Shown here piece by piece: positions 62,063-64,000 of a DNA stretch of 64,000 bases. A model generated the notes under the pieces. That model saw nothing but the letters and a program-made list of their open reading frames with translations. It was not told the origin of the DNA and did not search any database. Every line of letters starts with the position of its first letter. Position 1 is the first letter of the stretch. The stretch spans positions 94,493-158,492 of the forward strand of contig NZ_RSCL01000006.1 of NCBI RefSeq assembly GCF_003991905.1, written 5' to 3'. Made by a program: the position numbers and the translations under genes. Source of the DNA: Dulcicalothrix desertica PCC 7102 (GTDB lineage: Bacteria; Cyanobacteriota; Cyanobacteriia; Cyanobacteriales; Nostocaceae).

Positions 62063-63043
62063 TTAGCGTTGGTCAACATCGAGACCAGGAGCATTTACGT
62101 CTAATTCTTCACGACGAATTGTTTCTTGTGCTTCGACTGTATCGTGGTCTACAACTTTACTAACGCGAACTTCTTCACGAACAACAGTTTCTTTACGGAT
62201 ATCGGGAGTTTCTTCGTAAATATCTACGTGAGCTACTTCACCATCGTGGAATGCGGTTGCGTCGGGAGTTACTGCTCTACCCGCATCAGTAGGAGTTATA
62301 CGCTCAACAACTACTCTTTCTTTTTCGACTGGAACAGCTACTCGTGCGGTTTCTGTTTCAACGCGCTTACCAATGGCAACTTCACCCGATTTACGACGCT
62401 GCTTGTTGGCAACTAAACGTTCTTCGTATAAACGTAATGTTTGGTGGTCTTGCTCATTCAGGTCATACAACGATGGTTCATCTTTGTATGTATATGCATC
62501 ACGGTTGTATACAGGGGTATCAGCAATTTTACGTGACTCAGATGTAGCTGGAACTGCGGCGGCGCCTGTAGTATATGCTGTACCTATTGCTGCTGCGGAA
62601 GCATCGAGAGGCATTGATGTATCTAATGGTGCTGATGCTTCTAGAGGTGCAGTACTTGTTACACCAGAAGTACGAACATTGCTGGATGAACCGCGATAAA
62701 CTCCGCGAACATTCTCTTCGTAATCGTAATCTACAGCAAGATCGTTATTAAATTCTGGTAGTGCATCTGCTTGCTCACGTGTCATACCAATAGCATAAAC
62801 GCGGTCAGCAGTATGGTCGATGCGTGATCGACCAACTGGTAATAATACTTTTTTACCAAAAATCCAGAAACCTAAATCAACAATAAAATAGCGGAAACGA
62901 CCTTCTTCATCTACTAATACATCGCCGATAGTACCGATTTTTTCATCGCTTGCTTCAGCGTATACACTTAAACCTTTGATATCATTTCCTTCAAAAGTAT
63001 CACGGTAATCTGGGTCAAAATCTCCAAGTTTATGAAGTACCAT
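62063..63043 (-). CDS. PRC-barrel plus DUF2382 stress-response-type protein, second copy
   Basis: The 326-residue protein has a full PRC barrel (residues about 22-85: GNDIKGLSVYAEASDEKIGT, DVLVDEEGRFRYFIVDLGFW), a Ser/Ala/Thr-rich linker, and a DUF2382 domain (about 195-310: TLRLYEERLVANKQRRKSGE, VEKERVVVERITPTD, KETVVREEVRVSKVVDHDTV). This is the more typical architecture of the pair. Both genes point the same way and may be an operon split by the composite repeat. Function is unknown beyond association with stress and membranes. Confidence 0.87.
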   Translation of the reverse strand: MVLHKLGDFDPDYRDTFEGNDIKGLSVYAEASDEKIGTIGDVLVDEEGRFRYFIVDLGFWIFGKKVLLPVGRSRIDHTADRVYAIGMTREQADALPEFNNDLAVDYDYEENVRGVYRGSSSNVRTSGVTSTAPLEASAPLDTSMPLDASAAAIGTAYTTGAAAVPATSESRKIADTPVYNRDAYTYKDEPSLYDLNEQDHQTLRLYEERLVANKQRRKSGEVAIGKRVETETARVAVPVEKERVVVERITPTDAGRAVTPDATAFHDGEVAHVDIYEETPDIRKETVVREEVRVSKVVDHDTVEAQETIRREELDVNAPGLDVDQR

Positions 63044-63250
63044 AATTATTTGCCCTCAATGTGGTTTTATATTCCTTAATTGAAAGAGTAAGAAATAAAT
63101 GACTTATTCTCCATCTTTCTGAGGGCTGAATTCAGGTAAATATAAGCTTCCGCAGGTTATATTTACTGCTATGCGAATTCTGTATTAAATTAATTCAAGA
63201 GGATTCAGAGACAACTAGAGATAACTTTTTTAGGATTATAAACAGGTTAA

Positions 63251-63973
63251 CTATCGTTTAAAGCGTTTGAGATGTTTTGAAGATTTGTAACCAAGTAACA
63301 TCCCTAATTGTCGATGACAACTTTTTGTGAACGTAGAAAAAGCACGATAACCCTTGCGGATGATATCAAGGACGAAGTAAGGTACCCGCAAGCCAAGTGG
63401 ACGCAGTATGGGACGGTAGAGCCAATAGTATGCTTTTTTAAAGTTGTCCCATTTCGAGCAACTCTCTTGATCAAGAAAGTCTGATATATCTACCACATAA
63501 CCTCTACCTTCATGCATCATCACGTTACGCGCGTGAATATCGTGAGGATAAAGTCCTTTTCTTCGTGCGTATTCTAATGCTTCATCAATATCATCTATAA
63601 CTTGCTTCGGTATCCGCATACCTCGTTGAATACAGTCGTATAGAGTTGTACCAAGTAAACGCTTTAAAACTAAAAAGTTTGGTTTGGCGTAATAGCACTG
63701 AGAAAAAGCTGGATGCTCTCCAAGACGACTGTACACTTGTATCTCTTCCTCAAAACCCTGTCGTCCCGGTGCATAAATTTTTACAACTTCATCTGCGTAA
63801 TCAGGATGACAAAATACCGCAGCATAATTACCCCTGCCTAACAGGCGCCAAGGTTGAGGCAAATTATCAACTTCTACCGGGTCGTGAGGGTACACGCTTT
63901 CGACCTTCACCTGGGGTAATAGCTGTTGATAAATTTCTTCGAGCAGCCCATGCAAGTGTAAACTATCGTTCAT
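63251..63973 (-). CDS. Small kinase-fold protein (Ser/Thr kinase-like)
   Basis: The 240-residue protein has a kinase-like fold: LGRGNYAAVFCHPDYADEVV (glycine-rich loop and Lys in VVKIYAPG), the catalytic loop PHDIHARNVMMHEGRGYVVD with HDxHxxN, and DISDFLDQE for the metal-binding Asp. The layout resembles RIO/lipopolysaccharide-kinase-like or aminoglycoside phosphotransferase-like small kinases more than eukaryote-type Ser/Thr kinases. A basic C-terminal tail (CHRQLGMLLGYKSSKHLKRFKR) follows. The substrate is unknown. It has an intact start near the window end and is complete. Confidence 0.8.
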   Translation of the reverse strand: MNDSLHLHGLLEEIYQQLLPQVKVESVYPHDPVEVDNLPQPWRLLGRGNYAAVFCHPDYADEVVKIYAPGRQGFEEEIQVYSRLGEHPAFSQCYYAKPNFLVLKRLLGTTLYDCIQRGMRIPKQVIDDIDEALEYARRKGLYPHDIHARNVMMHEGRGYVVDISDFLDQESCSKWDNFKKAYYWLYRPILRPLGLRVPYFVLDIIRKGYRAFSTFTKSCHRQLGMLLGYKSSKHLKRFKR

Positions 63974-64000
63974 TTGGGAGTTTCCAATACCACTGCCACT

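Noticed and set aside
62126-62699. Several plus-strand frames within the second DUF2382 gene
   Set aside because: They are antisense shadows of a gene with a clear PRC-barrel/DUF2382 match.

Overview
The window looks like a chromosomal segment of a filamentous, probably heterocyst-forming, cyanobacterium. The main reason is the block fbp-tal-zwf-opcA at 41.9-47.3 kb, a gene order characteristic of cyanobacteria. Further support comes from a B12-dependent ribonucleotide reductase, an RRM-type RNA-binding protein, DUF1997, DUF4079, DUF2382 and DUF3084 proteins, a giant Ser/Thr kinase with AAA and GAF domains, heptamer-type tandem repeats and many interspersed palindromes. Base composition is AT-rich. 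The palindrome GGCGCC recurs every few hundred bases in genes and spacers, whereas I did not see the usual cyanobacterial HIP1 octamer GCGATCGC. I infer that GGCGCC takes the HIP role here.

Layout. 0-1.5 kb: two small unrecognised genes (one cut by the window edge) and a BrnT/BrnA toxin-antitoxin pair. 1.8-8.7 kb: a peptide-type ABC solute-binding lipoprotein, a DHA2-type MFS exporter, a large di-heme cytochrome c peroxidase-like protein and an AraC-type regulator. 9.1-17.4 kb: a signalling island with a kinase of about 1929 residues whose C-terminus is an AAA-like (AAA_35) domain where related proteins usually carry a histidine kinase, a second protein with the same AAA-like domain behind an HTH-like N-terminus, and a kinase stub. 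17.9-19.5 kb: a tnpB-only mobile element with structured 3' hairpins. 19.5-22.6 kb: a P-type ATPase and a small membrane partner.

23.0-31.6 kb is the most interesting metabolic stretch: an acyl-CoA dehydrogenase/cyclase fusion joined by an in-frame interspersed repeat, an ALDH7-like semialdehyde dehydrogenase, a class III PLP enzyme and a DUF1338 (HglS-type) 2-oxoadipate decarboxylase/hydroxylase. The last three would fit a route from lysine through aminoadipate and 2-oxoadipate to 2-hydroxyglutarate. A Panacea toxin-antitoxin pair, a broken Rpn-type nuclease gene and a histidine-kinase remnant are interspersed among them. 31.7-40.9 kb: cysE, a HEAT-like remnant, a Uma2 nuclease, a VKOR-like protein, an FMN-binding oxidase, nrdJ, an orphan YwqJ-like deaminase toxin with a YwqK-like MORN protein downstream, and small unknown genes.

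41.4-47.3 kb: an RRM protein with a strong terminator, then fbp-tal-zwf-opcA (oxidative pentose phosphate pathway, used for dark and heterocyst NADPH supply), with a palindrome in each spacer. 47.4-64 kb: cobB/cbiA, S-formylglutathione hydrolase, an atypical SDR, DUF1997, DUF4079, a GNAT acetyltransferase, a four-Cys PD-(D/E)XK nuclease, a coiled-coil protein, an Ig-like/propeller protein, a permease with its TIGR03943 partner, a degenerate histidine kinase with CBS-like N-terminus, a truncated DUF3084 protein, two PRC-barrel/DUF2382 proteins and a small kinase-fold protein. At least five interspersed repeat families fill the spacers. I see no tRNA, rRNA or CRISPR array.
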